Assembly: GCF_003260265.1 (NCBI RefSeq)
Contig: NZ_QITQ01000002.1
Location: 124,001-188,000, forward strand
DNA length: 64,000 nucleotides
Origin: Roseovarius amoyensis
GTDB lineage: Bacteria > Pseudomonadota > Alphaproteobacteria > Rhodobacterales > Rhodobacteraceae
Direction of reading: 5' to 3'
A model generated the notes under the pieces. The model worked only from the letters and a program-made list of their open reading frames with translations. It did no database searches and was not told where the DNA came from. Both the position numbers and the translations under genes were made by a program. This document shows, in pieces, positions 49,101 through 57,858 of the stretch (position 1 is its first letter; every line of letters starts with the position of its first letter).

Positions 49101-49446
49101 CGTCCTCCTTCGTTAAACACCGATCTGCCCCGGTGCCGGGCATACGCCAAAGGTAGCAACCACAAGGCGACATTTCAATGAAGCCGGATCAGACAACCGG
49201 CGGCGTGGCGATTTTGCGCCACGGTTGTGCAAAGGCCGGTAGTTCGGACCTGCGGGGGTGGTTTCAAGGAACGACGCAGAAACTGCCGGCCCCAACGCGG
49301 TGTCAGGTGCCTTGGGTTGCAGTCATTCCGCCCGGCGGGCACCGCCGGGCAGCGCCCGCCCGCCCCCCAAGCGGGCGCTCTCGCGCGCACCTCGGGCGGG
49401 CACTGCCCGGCGCTTGTACCAAGAGATTTCGCGCGAACGGCCGGGT
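49101..49446. other. Intergenic region with strong inverted repeats
   Basis: About 345 bp between the rsfS leader and the mscS gene. Several GC-rich inverted repeats (GCCCGGCGG... and GCCCGC... around 49,328-49,378) could act as terminator-like structure for mscS transcripts. No gene supported. Confidence 0.4.
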
Positions 49447-50814
49447 TCAAGTGCGGGGTGTCTGCGATCCGCTCTCCGCTTCGCTGGCGCCGTCTGTGTC
49501 ATCGCCCAGCATCCGCACCTCGCGCTGCGGGAAGGGGATCGAGATGCCGTTGTCGCGGAACGCATCCCAAAGCGCCAGGTAGACATTGCCGCGAATATTG
49601 GTCAGCCCGGCGGTGGGGTCCAATATCCAGAAGCGCAGGATATAGTCGACCGAGCTGTCGCCGAAGCCCACGATATGGCAGACCGGCTGTTTGCTGCTCA
49701 GCACCCTTTCGACCCGCTGCGCCGCCGCTATGGCTATGCGGCGCACCTCGTGCGGGTCGTTTTGGTAGGCGGTGCCGAAATAGACGTCGAGCCTGACGAA
49801 ATCATTCGAATGCGACCAGTTGACCACCTGCCCCGTGATCAGATCCTCGTTGGGGATCAGGTATTCACGGCCGTCCCGCGTGGTGATCGAGACATAGCGC
49901 GCGCCCAGACTGTTGATCCAGCCGAAGGTATCGCCGAGCGAGATCACGTCGCCCGGCTTGATCGACTTGTCCAGCAGGATGATGATGCCCGAAACAAGGT
50001 TGGAAACCACCTTTTGCAGGCCAAAGCCCAGGCCAACGCCGATGGCGCCTGACAGCACCGCAAGGCCGGTCAGGTCCACCCCCACCGCCCTGAGCCCGAT
50101 GAAAAAGGCGGCACCGTACAGCACGACTTGCAGGAACTTGATCGCAAGCACCTGCATCGAGGGCGAGATTTCGGCGTTGCGCCTGATCCGTGCGGCGGTC
50201 GTAATCGACACGAACCGCGCCGCGATGGTCAGCGCGACGATGACCGCCACCGCCTGCAGGATCAGCCATAGCGACAGTCGCATCTCGCCGGCTTCGATGG
50301 CGGCGCTGTCCAGCAGGCTTTGCGCCTCGTCGGTCAGACCCAGGATGGCCAGCGTCACCCATGTCCAGCCAACATAGCGCACCAACGAGCGGGCGAAACC
50401 GTTGACGATCAGCCGCGTGACGATGGCGATCACCAGCCAGGCCAGCGCCAGCTGCGCCACGAACACCAGCAGGTAGGACCGGCTGGGCCATGTCACCTCT
50501 CGCATCACCCAGATCAGCGGCCAGATCATGGCCACGAAAAACACCATCCGCAGCCTTCGGTGCAGCAGTACCAGGAAACGCATCCGCCACTTGGGCCAGC
50601 CTTCGCGCGCACGCATCCAGTCATAGATGTGCGGGCCGAGCACCTTCATCAGGATATGGGCGACGATGGCCAGGCCCACCACGATAAGCACCTGATAGGC
50701 GTTCCACGGCCTGAGCAGATCGTTGCCGAAGCTCAGTATCTGGCCCCAGACACCCAGGGCGATCTCCTGTGCGTTCGCCGCCGCATCCATCGGGGTCGCC
50801 GTTTCCTGGGCCAT
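49447..50814 (-). CDS. Small-conductance mechanosensitive channel (MscS family)
   Basis: A 455-residue membrane protein from MAQETATPMDAAANAQ (50814). About six membrane helices precede the pore helix region VLSGAIGVGLGFGLQKVVSN, the MscS hallmark, followed by the beta domain (LDKSIKPGDVISLGDTFGWI). Larger than E. coli MscS, so of the extended type. Opens on hypo-osmotic stress. Confidence 0.93.
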   Translation of the reverse strand: MAQETATPMDAAANAQEIALGVWGQILSFGNDLLRPWNAYQVLIVVGLAIVAHILMKVLGPHIYDWMRAREGWPKWRMRFLVLLHRRLRMVFFVAMIWPLIWVMREVTWPSRSYLLVFVAQLALAWLVIAIVTRLIVNGFARSLVRYVGWTWVTLAILGLTDEAQSLLDSAAIEAGEMRLSLWLILQAVAVIVALTIAARFVSITTAARIRRNAEISPSMQVLAIKFLQVVLYGAAFFIGLRAVGVDLTGLAVLSGAIGVGLGFGLQKVVSNLVSGIIILLDKSIKPGDVISLGDTFGWINSLGARYVSITTRDGREYLIPNEDLITGQVVNWSHSNDFVRLDVYFGTAYQNDPHEVRRIAIAAAQRVERVLSSKQPVCHIVGFGDSSVDYILRFWILDPTAGLTNIRGNVYLALWDAFRDNGISIPFPQREVRMLGDDTDGASEAESGSQTPRT

Positions 50815-50906
50815 TGGGAAAGAGTTGCATGCGCATTCGTTTCCGGCAAGTCTAGACAATCGTTATATGCGGCGCAGGCTCGCGCCTGCATCCGCCGGAG
50901 GCCGAA

Positions 50907-51833
50907 ATGACCACAATCCTTGTCACTCACGACGCCTGCCTGTCCCACCTGACCCCGCCCGGCCACCCCGAGCGCGTGGCGCGGCTGGAACATCTGTTGC
51001 CGGCGCTGGAGGGCAAGCCGCTGACACGGGTCGAGGCGCCCGAGGCGGCCGAGGATGACCTGTGCCTGGCGCATCCGCGCGGCTATGTGGCGCGCATCCG
51101 CGACGGCGCGCCGGCCGAGGGGCTGGCGCAGCTTGACGGCGATACGTTCCTGTCGCCCGGGTCGTGGCGCGCGGCGCTGCGGGCGGCCGGTGGGGCGATC
51201 AGGGCGGTGGAAATGGTGATGGCGGGGCAGGCAGCGAACGCCTTTGTCGCCGCCCGCCCGCCGGGGCATCACGCCGAGACCGAGACGCCGATGGGGTTCT
51301 GCCTGTTCGGGAATGTCGCCGTTGCCGCGAAACATGCGCTTGACCGGCACGGGCTGGCGCGGGTGGCGGTGGTCGATTTCGACGTGCATCACGGCAATGG
51401 CACTCAGGACCTGTTGCGAAACGATCCGCGCACGTTGGTGGTGTCGTCGCACCAGATGCCGCTCTGGCCCGGCACCGGCGAGGCCGAAGATCGCGGGCCG
51501 CATGGCAACCTGTTGAATGTGCCGCTGGCGCCGGGAACGGCCAGCGCCGCCTTTCGCACCGCCTATGAGGGGCAGGTTTTCCCGGCGCTAGAGGCATTCG
51601 CGCCAGAGCTGCTGTTCATCTCGGCGGGGTTCGACGCCCACAAGGCCGACCCGCTGGCCAACCTCATGCTGGAAACCGCCGATTTCGAATGGGTCACCGA
51701 CCGGCTGTGCGAAATCGCGGCGCGCCGTTGTGGTGGCAGGGTCGTGTCGTGCCTTGAGGGGGGCTATGACCTGACCGCGCTGGCGCAAAGCGGCGCGGCG
51801 CATGTCGATGCGTTGATCCGCGCGGGTGGCTAG
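50907..51833 (+). CDS. Histone deacetylase-family acetylpolyamine/acetyl-amide hydrolase
   Basis: A 308-residue protein. RPPGHHAETETPMGFCLFGN, VVDFDVHHGNGTQD, and FISAGFDAHKADPLAN give the zinc-binding Asp/His/Asp and the HH dyad of class II HDAC-like enzymes. Bacterial members deacetylate polyamines or small amides. Divergent from the MscS gene. Confidence 0.9.
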   Translation: MTTILVTHDACLSHLTPPGHPERVARLEHLLPALEGKPLTRVEAPEAAEDDLCLAHPRGYVARIRDGAPAEGLAQLDGDTFLSPGSWRAALRAAGGAIRAVEMVMAGQAANAFVAARPPGHHAETETPMGFCLFGNVAVAAKHALDRHGLARVAVVDFDVHHGNGTQDLLRNDPRTLVVSSHQMPLWPGTGEAEDRGPHGNLLNVPLAPGTASAAFRTAYEGQVFPALEAFAPELLFISAGFDAHKADPLANLMLETADFEWVTDRLCEIAARRCGGRVVSCLEGGYDLTALAQSGAAHVDALIRAGG

Positions 51834-51900
51834 GGCAGATCGGCTTTACAACGGTTCCCGTCCCGGCCTTGAGCCGGAACCCTTTGGGGAGAAACGAGAG

Positions 51901-51921
51901 GCCCCGGGTCAGGCCCGGGGC
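51901..51921. repeat. Intergenic palindrome (family copy 1)
   Basis: GCCCCGGG-TCAGG-CCCGGGGC. The same palindrome with one loop change occurs at 62293-62313, and a shortened one at 53780-53798. Confidence 0.7.
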
Positions 51922-51957
51922 GGGCGGGGGATAGCGCCCTAACCTGTCCGCTGCCCC

Positions 51958-52136
51958 TCAGCTGCGCCCGATATAGGGCATCTTGGTTGCCATCACGGTC
52001 ATGAACTGCACGTTCGCCTCGGGCGGCGGATTGGCCCCACGCGCCAGCCCTTGGCCAACAGCGCCTCGGCCACGGCCCGGCCGATGCCGGAACTGGCGCC
52101 GGTCACGATTGCTGTCTTGCCGCCCTTTCCGGTCAT
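51958..52136 (-). pseudogene. SDR-family oxidoreductase remnant with large internal deletion
   Basis: The first 35 codons (MTGKGGKTAIVTGASSGIGR, AVAEALLAKGWRV) are an intact Rossmann nucleotide site. The next part reads, in another frame, as the C-terminus of the same family (NPPPEANVQFMTVMATKMP, YIGRS). About 190 residues, including the catalytic Ser-Tyr-Lys, are missing. The ATG still overlaps the helicase stop as ATGA. A clear deletion fossil; not functional as a dehydrogenase. Confidence 0.8.
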
Positions 52137-53662
52137 GCCTGCGCCTCCAGCTTCAACTCCGTGGGTGCGACCTGCAGGTCATCCACCCTGAGCGGGCCGG
52201 TCGGTTTCGACAAGCGGTTGCGCACCACCCAGTGCAGCCGCGTTTCGGCCCGGGTCACCGCGACATAGGCCAGCCGTTTCCACAATGGCTGACCGGCCTC
52301 GGTGCGGCCCATGCGGGCGGCGGCATAGAGGTCAGGTGCAAACACCTGCACATCGGGCCATTGGCTGCCCTGCGCCTTGTGAATGGTCACCGCCGCCGCG
52401 TGCAGAAAGGTGGCGCCCATGCGCGCGGCAAAGGGGATAAAGGGTTCTTCCTCGTCCGGTTTCTCGATCTTGACGATCGAAGCGGCAGACAGCCGCGGTT
52501 CCTCTGCCCCCATCACGTGCAGGCGTGAAAAGCCGGGCTTCTTGCCCGGACCGAGATAGACCACCTGCGCGCCCTTGATCAGGCCGCGCGCTTCCAGGTC
52601 ACGCCGTTTATCGCGGTGCTTGAGGGGCAGTTCGATCCCGTCGCAGATCAGCGGTTCGCCGGGCAGCAACGCATCCTCTGGCGCGCCATGCACGGCGCGG
52701 AAGGCGTGGATCAGGCGGATGCGCGTGGCGTTGCGCCATACCAGCACGGGCGAGCGCGCCATCAGGTCGACCTCGACCCTTTGCGCCCAACGCACCCGTT
52801 CGTCGCGGCGCGCCGCATCCTCGATCAGGCGCTCGAAATCCTCGAACCCCAGGTCAGGGTCGCCCAGCGCGTGGGCCAGGTCGAGGATCGGGTTATCGGC
52901 GGCTTGGCGATGGATGCGGTGCAGTTCCAGCCGGGCGGGGGCGGGCAGGGATTCGAATACCATGCCGCCATTGCCCTCGCTCTTGACCGGGGGCAACTGC
53001 GCGGGGTCACCGAACAGGATCAGCGTCGGAAAGATCTCTTTCAGGTCGTCCAGTTGCCGCGCGTCCAGCATCGACGCCTCATCTACCATGCCGATATCGA
53101 GCGGCGCCTCGCGGCGCTTCCAGCCGGTGATGAAATCCGACCCGCGCAGTCCGGCGGCGGCCAGCGCGCCGGGGACAGAGCGGGTGGTCTGGAAAAACGC
53201 CAGCGCCCGGTCAAGCGCGGCGTCGGTCAGCCCCTCGACCTGGGGGCGTTCGCCCTCGCCGGTCAGCCAGTCGGCAATGCGTTCGTATTCCGGGTCGTAG
53301 ACCGGCGTGTAGAGGATGCGATGAATGGTGGTGGCGGGCACGCCGCGCATGCGCAGGACGCTGGCCGCCTTGTTGGTGGGTGCGAGGATCGCCAGCGTCC
53401 GGCGGTCGGGGCGCGGCTTGCCTTCCCAGTCGCCCGAAACCACGTTGACACCCGCCTCTTCGAGCGCGTGAAAGAGCGAGGCCAGCAGCAGCGTCTTGCC
53501 CGACCCGGCCTTGCCGATCACCGCCAGGACGGCGCTCTTGTCCCCGTTCGGGGGCGTCAGCAGACCCTCGTCGAGATCGACACCGGCGCCGCGCAGCATC
53601 TCGGCGATGCGGTCATAGGCCTCGGCCTGGTCGTCGGAATATACGGGTGCGGGCTGGGTCAT
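52133..53662 (-). CDS. RecD-like/PIF1-type DNA helicase
   Basis: A 509-residue superfamily 1 helicase. Walker A VIGKAGSGKTLLLASL (about 50-65), Walker B GMVDEASMLD, motif ILFGDPAQLPPV, and the C-terminal UvrD_C-2 VTIHKAQGSQWPDVQVFA and YVAVTRAETRLHW. Probable 5'-3' helicase acting outside RecBCD. The start is MTQPAPVYSDDQAEAYDR. It leads into the SDR remnant. Confidence 0.88.
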   Translation of the reverse strand: MTQPAPVYSDDQAEAYDRIAEMLRGAGVDLDEGLLTPPNGDKSAVLAVIGKAGSGKTLLLASLFHALEEAGVNVVSGDWEGKPRPDRRTLAILAPTNKAASVLRMRGVPATTIHRILYTPVYDPEYERIADWLTGEGERPQVEGLTDAALDRALAFFQTTRSVPGALAAAGLRGSDFITGWKRREAPLDIGMVDEASMLDARQLDDLKEIFPTLILFGDPAQLPPVKSEGNGGMVFESLPAPARLELHRIHRQAADNPILDLAHALGDPDLGFEDFERLIEDAARRDERVRWAQRVEVDLMARSPVLVWRNATRIRLIHAFRAVHGAPEDALLPGEPLICDGIELPLKHRDKRRDLEARGLIKGAQVVYLGPGKKPGFSRLHVMGAEEPRLSAASIVKIEKPDEEEPFIPFAARMGATFLHAAAVTIHKAQGSQWPDVQVFAPDLYAAARMGRTEAGQPLWKRLAYVAVTRAETRLHWVVRNRLSKPTGPLRVDDLQVAPTELKLEAQA

Positions 53663-53731
53663 GGCGCAACTTTAGCGCGGGGCTCTGACACGGGCCAGCG
53701 AAAGCGGCAGCCGGACCGCCCGCACAGATGG

Positions 53732-53759
53732 CAAAACGCCCCGGAGACGATCCGGGGCG
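53732..53759 (-). terminator. Intrinsic terminator downstream of ccr
   Basis: On the minus strand CGCCCCGGA/TCCGGGGCG (53737-53745 with 53751-53759) form a 9-bp stem followed by TTTT. It lies 47 bp after the ccr stop. Confidence 0.8.
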
Positions 53760-53779
53760 TGTTACAATGGTTGGGCGGG

Positions 53780-53798
53780 GCCCGGGTCATGCCCGGGC
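53780..53798. repeat. Intergenic palindrome (family copy 2)
   Basis: GCCCGGG-TCATG-CCCGGGC, related to the palindromes at 51901 and 62293. Confidence 0.6.
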
Positions 53799-53806
53799 GC
53801 GGGGGG

Positions 53807-55093
53807 TCAGCGGCCTGCTTCGAGCACGTCCTCGACCGTGCGCAACCCGGTTTTGGGGGCCTGCACCAGCACCGCCATGTTGCCGGGCTTGTGTTCGTTG
53901 CGCAGCATTTTCATATGCGCCTTGGGGATCTCGGCCCAGGGGAATACCTCTGACATCGAGGGGTCGAGCCGGCGCTCGATCATCAGCCGGTTCGCCGCCG
54001 CGGCCTGCTTGAGGTGGGCAAAGTGGCTGCCCTGCAGGCGTTTCTGGTGCATCCACATATAGCGCACGTCAAAGGTGCAGTTGAACCCGGATGTGCCGGC
54101 GCAGATCACGACCATGCCGCCTTTCTTGACCACAAGGGCCGAGACCGGAAATGTCGCCTCGCCGGGGTGTTCGAACACCATGTCGACGCTCACGCCTTTG
54201 CCGGTGACCTCCCAGATTGCCTTGCCGAACTTGCGCGCCTCTTTCAGCCAGGCGGCATATTCGGGGCTGTTGACCTTGGGCAGTTGGCCCCAGCAGTTGA
54301 AATCCTTGCGGTTGATCACGCCCTTGGCGCCCATCGCCATGACGAAGTCGCGCTTGCTTTCGTCCGAGATCACGCCGATGGCGTTGGCGCCGGCGGTATT
54401 GGCAAGCTGGATCGCGAATGACCCCAGCCCGCCCGAGGCGCCCCAGACCAGCACGTTCTGGCCCGGCTTCAGCTCGTGCGGGTGGTGGCCGAACAGCATC
54501 CGATAGGCGGTGGCCAGCGTCAGGGTGTAGCAGGCGCTTTCTTCCCATGTCAGGTGCTTGGGGCGCGGCATGAGCTGCTGCGCCTGCACCTTGGTGAACT
54601 GTGCGAAAGAGCCGTCGCCGGTCTCATACCCCCAGATGCGCTGGGTGGGTGACAGCATCGGGTCGCCGCCGTTGCATTCCTCGTCGTCGCCGTCGTCCTG
54701 GTTGCAGTGGATGACGACCTCATCGCCCACCTTCCAGCTTTTCACGGCAGAGCCGACCTTCCACACGACGCCCGCGGCGTCGGAACCGGCGATGTGATAG
54801 TCCTGCCCGTGCACGTCAAAGGGGCTGATCGGCTCGCCCAGCCCGGCCCAGATGCCGTTGTAGTTGACGCCCGCGGCCATCACCAGGACCAGCACCTCGT
54901 GGCTGTCGATGTCCCAGGTGTCGACGACCTCCGTCTGAAAAGATTTCTCGGGCTCGCCGTGGCGTTCGCGGCGGATCGTCCAAGCGTACATCTTTTTGGG
55001 CACATAGCCGAGCGGGGGCATTTCGCCGACTTCGTAAAGGTCCTTTTCCGGCGCGTCGTAGGGCGCGATGCCGGTGTCCGTATCCAGAGCCAT
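53807..55093 (-). CDS. ccr: Crotonyl-CoA carboxylase/reductase
   Basis: A 428-residue medium-chain dehydrogenase starting MALDTDTGIAPYDAPEKDL (55093), with AAGGAGG upstream. NADPH-binding VLVWGASGGLGSFAIQLA and the Ccr-specific GTSGFNCTFDVRYMWMHQK and NRKDFNCWGQLP segments set it apart from plain reductases. It carboxylates crotonyl-CoA to ethylmalonyl-CoA in the ethylmalonyl-CoA pathway of acetyl-CoA assimilation. Its upstream region holds a PhaR-like palindrome; ecm lies 2.8 kb away, divergent. Confidence 0.95.
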   Translation of the reverse strand: MALDTDTGIAPYDAPEKDLYEVGEMPPLGYVPKKMYAWTIRRERHGEPEKSFQTEVVDTWDIDSHEVLVLVMAAGVNYNGIWAGLGEPISPFDVHGQDYHIAGSDAAGVVWKVGSAVKSWKVGDEVVIHCNQDDGDDEECNGGDPMLSPTQRIWGYETGDGSFAQFTKVQAQQLMPRPKHLTWEESACYTLTLATAYRMLFGHHPHELKPGQNVLVWGASGGLGSFAIQLANTAGANAIGVISDESKRDFVMAMGAKGVINRKDFNCWGQLPKVNSPEYAAWLKEARKFGKAIWEVTGKGVSVDMVFEHPGEATFPVSALVVKKGGMVVICAGTSGFNCTFDVRYMWMHQKRLQGSHFAHLKQAAAANRLMIERRLDPSMSEVFPWAEIPKAHMKMLRNEHKPGNMAVLVQAPKTGLRTVEDVLEAGR

Positions 55094-55121
55094 GTGCCAC
55101 CTCCTTGCGTCGAGATCGTTG

Positions 55122-55132
55122 CTGCAATGCAG
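55122..55132. promoter_or_regulatory. PhaR-box-like palindrome upstream of ccr
   Basis: CTGCAATGCAG matches CTGC-N3-GCAG, the binding motif reported for PhaR of Paracoccus. It lies 29 bp upstream of the ccr ATG. Confidence 0.5.
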
Positions 55133-55238
55133 AATCGCTGTTTGATTTCCCGGAAATATAAGGCGTCGCGCAACAATGCAATCCCTCAAGGGGCTAATTT
55201 TGTAATTATATAACCGTGCAATCGCAGAAAATCAGGTC

Positions 55239-56609
55239 TCACCCTGCTGTTGTCGGCGGCAGATGCGCGATGGAGTTCGCATAGTAGGCCAGCAGCGTAC
55301 TGGCCTCGGCTGCCGGGGCGATGCGGCCATCTGTTTCCGCCAGCATTCCCCGACGGCGCATGATCTCCAACGCCGAGGATACCGTCAGTGCGACATCCGT
55401 GTCGGGCGTGATGCCGTGTGCGGGCGGCAGCCGGTCCAGCACCTCGCGCGCGCGGGCCACCAGCGCCTGTTCGGTAACCGGTCCGCCGGCCTGCACCAGA
55501 AGATGCGCCACCAGTGGCACCGGCAGGACAGGCACCTGTGCGCCGATCTCCTGCATCAGCCGCGCGCCCAGCGTCTCGACCGTGGCGCCGCCGTTGCGGG
55601 CGGTGAAATCGCGCAGCGACAGCGGCGCGCCAAAGCTGACCGCCGCCTGCCCGTGGCGGCGATGGCGTCGCGTCAGCCACAGCCGGACCTGCAGCAGGAC
55701 AAAGCGCGCCACGACGCTGATTCGGGCCGGAAACCGACGTTTGCCGCGCTTGGACGCGGCGATCAGGACCCTGTCTTCGAACACGCGATCATAGTTCAGT
55801 GCCACAGGTATGAACACCACGTCGCGCCCTTCGGCCGAGCGTTCCTCGACGATGTATTTCAATATCCCCAGCCGTGGCTGCGCCAGTTTGCCGTCAAGGC
55901 TGAGCCCGCCCTCTGGGAAAACCGCCTGCGCCACCCCGCCATCGGTGGCCAGCCCGACATAGCGCGCCAGCACCCGGCGATAGAGGTCATCGGGCGATCT
56001 GCGGCGGATGAAATAGGCGCCCATCGCCCGGATCAGCGCGCTGAGCGGCCAGACCCGCGCCCATTCGCCCACCGCATAGGCCAGGGCCGAACGTTCCGCC
56101 GCGATCCAGGTGACAAGAACGTAATCCATGTTTGAGCGGTGATTCATCACGAACACCAGCGTCGCGTCACGCCCGATCCGGGTGAACGCGTCCTCGTCAT
56201 GGGTGCCGATGCGCACCCGGTACAGCGTCAGGCTCAGCCATTTGGCCACGCGGGTGGCAAAGCCGAAATAGGCCGTGGCCGAAAACCGGGGCACGATTTC
56301 GCGGGCATAGCGGCGGGCCTGCTGAAAGGCGACGTTTTCGGGGACGCCTTTTTTCCTGGCATGCGCGGCGATGGCGCGGGCGACCTCTGGGTCATAGCAC
56401 AGCCGCTGGATCATGTCGTAGCGGCGCGCCAGCTTGAACGGCTCTATCGGGCGTTCCAGCCGCTGGTTCAGCCGCGCCACCACCCGTTCCATCCGCCGGC
56501 GAAAAAACCAGCGCACAGAGGGAAACAGGAAATGCGACGCAAGGGTGACCGCCGCGAACAGGACGATCAGGACAAACAGCCAGATGGGCAGTTCGATGGT
56601 AGAGGTCAT
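55239..56609 (-). CDS. Glycerol-3-phosphate / lysophosphatidate acyltransferase, PlsB-like
   Basis: A 456-residue protein starting MTSTIELPIWLFVLIVLFAA (56609), with an N-terminal membrane anchor. The acyltransferase NHRSNMDYV (HX4D) and FPEGGLSLDGKLAQPRLG motifs are clear, the latter of the PlsB type. Acylates the glycerol backbone in phospholipid synthesis. It lies upstream of ccr on the same strand, 145 bp away, so ccr likely has its own promoter. Confidence 0.82.
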   Translation of the reverse strand: MTSTIELPIWLFVLIVLFAAVTLASHFLFPSVRWFFRRRMERVVARLNQRLERPIEPFKLARRYDMIQRLCYDPEVARAIAAHARKKGVPENVAFQQARRYAREIVPRFSATAYFGFATRVAKWLSLTLYRVRIGTHDEDAFTRIGRDATLVFVMNHRSNMDYVLVTWIAAERSALAYAVGEWARVWPLSALIRAMGAYFIRRRSPDDLYRRVLARYVGLATDGGVAQAVFPEGGLSLDGKLAQPRLGILKYIVEERSAEGRDVVFIPVALNYDRVFEDRVLIAASKRGKRRFPARISVVARFVLLQVRLWLTRRHRRHGQAAVSFGAPLSLRDFTARNGGATVETLGARLMQEIGAQVPVLPVPLVAHLLVQAGGPVTEQALVARAREVLDRLPPAHGITPDTDVALTVSSALEIMRRRGMLAETDGRIAPAAEASTLLAYYANSIAHLPPTTAG

Positions 56610-56652
56610 GCCGGTCCTTGCACGCGTGCCGAAAACACCATTTACCAGTGTC

Positions 56653-57279
56653 ATGAAAGATCGGCCAGAACCACTTTCCCCGCAGATCGCCATCGGGTTT
56701 GCCCCCGAAGAGCGTCAGACAGCTGCATTGCTGTTCTGGTCGGCGTTTCGGGGCAAGCTCTGGCGGCTTCTGGCGCCCGAGGCAAGGGCGGTCGCCTTTA
56801 TTGCCGATGTGCTAAGCCCCGATCATGCGATTTCCGCCCGTGCCAGCGACGGTACGCTGCTGGGCCTGGCAGGCTTCAAGACCGGCCGGGGCGGGCTGGT
56901 GGGCGGAGGTTTGCGCGACCTCGCCAGGGTTTACGGGTGGCCGGGCGCGCTGTGGCGCGAGCCGTTGCTGGCGCTGCTGGAACGGCGGGTCGAGCCGGGC
57001 GTGCTGTTGATGGACGGGATTTTCGTCGCCGAGGAGGCGCGCGGGCGCGGCGTGGGAACGGCGTTGCTCTCGGCCGTGAAATCGCATGCGGTTGCAGTGG
57101 GGGCGGATGCCGTTCGGCTGGACGTCGTCGACAGCAATCAGCGTGCCAAGGCGCTTTATCTTCGTGAGGGGTTTGTACCGACCGGAAACGAAGACCTGGG
57201 CGTTATGCGGCATGTCCTTGGTTTTCGCAGATCAACCCGGATGATCTGGCACAGCCGCGCAGGGGGCGCCGGGCGATAG
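56653..57279 (+). CDS. GNAT-family N-acetyltransferase
   Basis: A 208-residue protein, MKDRPEPLSPQIAIGFAPE (56653), divergent from the acyltransferase. MDGIFVAEEARGRGVGTALL contains the acetyl-CoA RGxGxA-type loop, and RLDVVDSNQRAKALYLREGF the conserved C-terminal helix. Substrate unknown. Confidence 0.85.
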   Translation: MKDRPEPLSPQIAIGFAPEERQTAALLFWSAFRGKLWRLLAPEARAVAFIADVLSPDHAISARASDGTLLGLAGFKTGRGGLVGGGLRDLARVYGWPGALWREPLLALLERRVEPGVLLMDGIFVAEEARGRGVGTALLSAVKSHAVAVGADAVRLDVVDSNQRAKALYLREGFVPTGNEDLGVMRHVLGFRRSTRMIWHSRAGGAGR

Positions 57280-57336
57280 GGTGGCGGGCAAGAAAATCGG
57301 CCCCAGGCCCATCGCGCGGCGCGGTCTTGAACGGAA

Positions 57337-57669
57337 TCAGTTGTAGTAGAAATCGGCGATCTGGCAGATGTTCACGCCCTTCTTGACCAGCACGTCGCCA
57401 TCTTCGAACGCGGCGCGGAAATCGAAGATGCAGTAACCCGTGCCATCGTCGAAGTTGATGTTGACGGATTGACCGGCTCTCAGAATGCTAGAGCCCAGAA
57501 TATCTTCCTCCCAGGTTTTTGCGTCCCTGTGCGAGCTGTGAAACGTAACGATGTCGTATCCGGTGTTGTTATGAATGGTGACCCAACGATCTGCGGCGCT
57601 GGCTGGAAGCGTTGCGAGAAATGACAGCGCAATCGCCATCGCTCCGAAAATCGCAGTTCTTCTAAACAT
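57337..57669 (-). CDS. Small secreted protein, unknown
   Basis: A 110-residue protein with a signal peptide (MFRRTAIFGAMAIALSFLA, cleaved after ASA) and a strand-rich mature part (WVTIHNNTGYDIVTFHSSHR, FDDGTGYCIFDFRAAF) with two cysteines that may form a bond. Periplasmic or secreted. I recall similar small alphaproteobacterial proteins without function. It lies between ccr and ecm. Confidence 0.7.
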   Translation of the reverse strand: MFRRTAIFGAMAIALSFLATLPASAADRWVTIHNNTGYDIVTFHSSHRDAKTWEEDILGSSILRAGQSVNINFDDGTGYCIFDFRAAFEDGDVLVKKGVNICQIADFYYN

Positions 57670-57782
57670 ATGACTAAGTCTCCCTGTTAGGTTCGCGTAA
57701 ACAATACAAATTTTCTGCGATCTGGCAATTTCTTCGATGCGCGGTTTTCAATTTCACGGGTCTTTCGCCGCGCCGCAGCGAA

Positions 57783-57812
57783 TTGACATCCTTATTATAT
57801 TCCAGCTATCAA
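57783..57812 (+). promoter_or_regulatory. Predicted promoter of ecm
   Basis: TTGACA (57783-57788), N18, TATCAA (57807-57812), about 45 bp before the ecm ATG. Downstream TTGCGCAA (around 57832) is a perfect 8-bp palindrome and a possible operator. Confidence 0.5.
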
Positions 57813-57858
57813 CTGCTCAACGTAACAAAATTGCGCAAACCGATTCACGAGGCCATCC

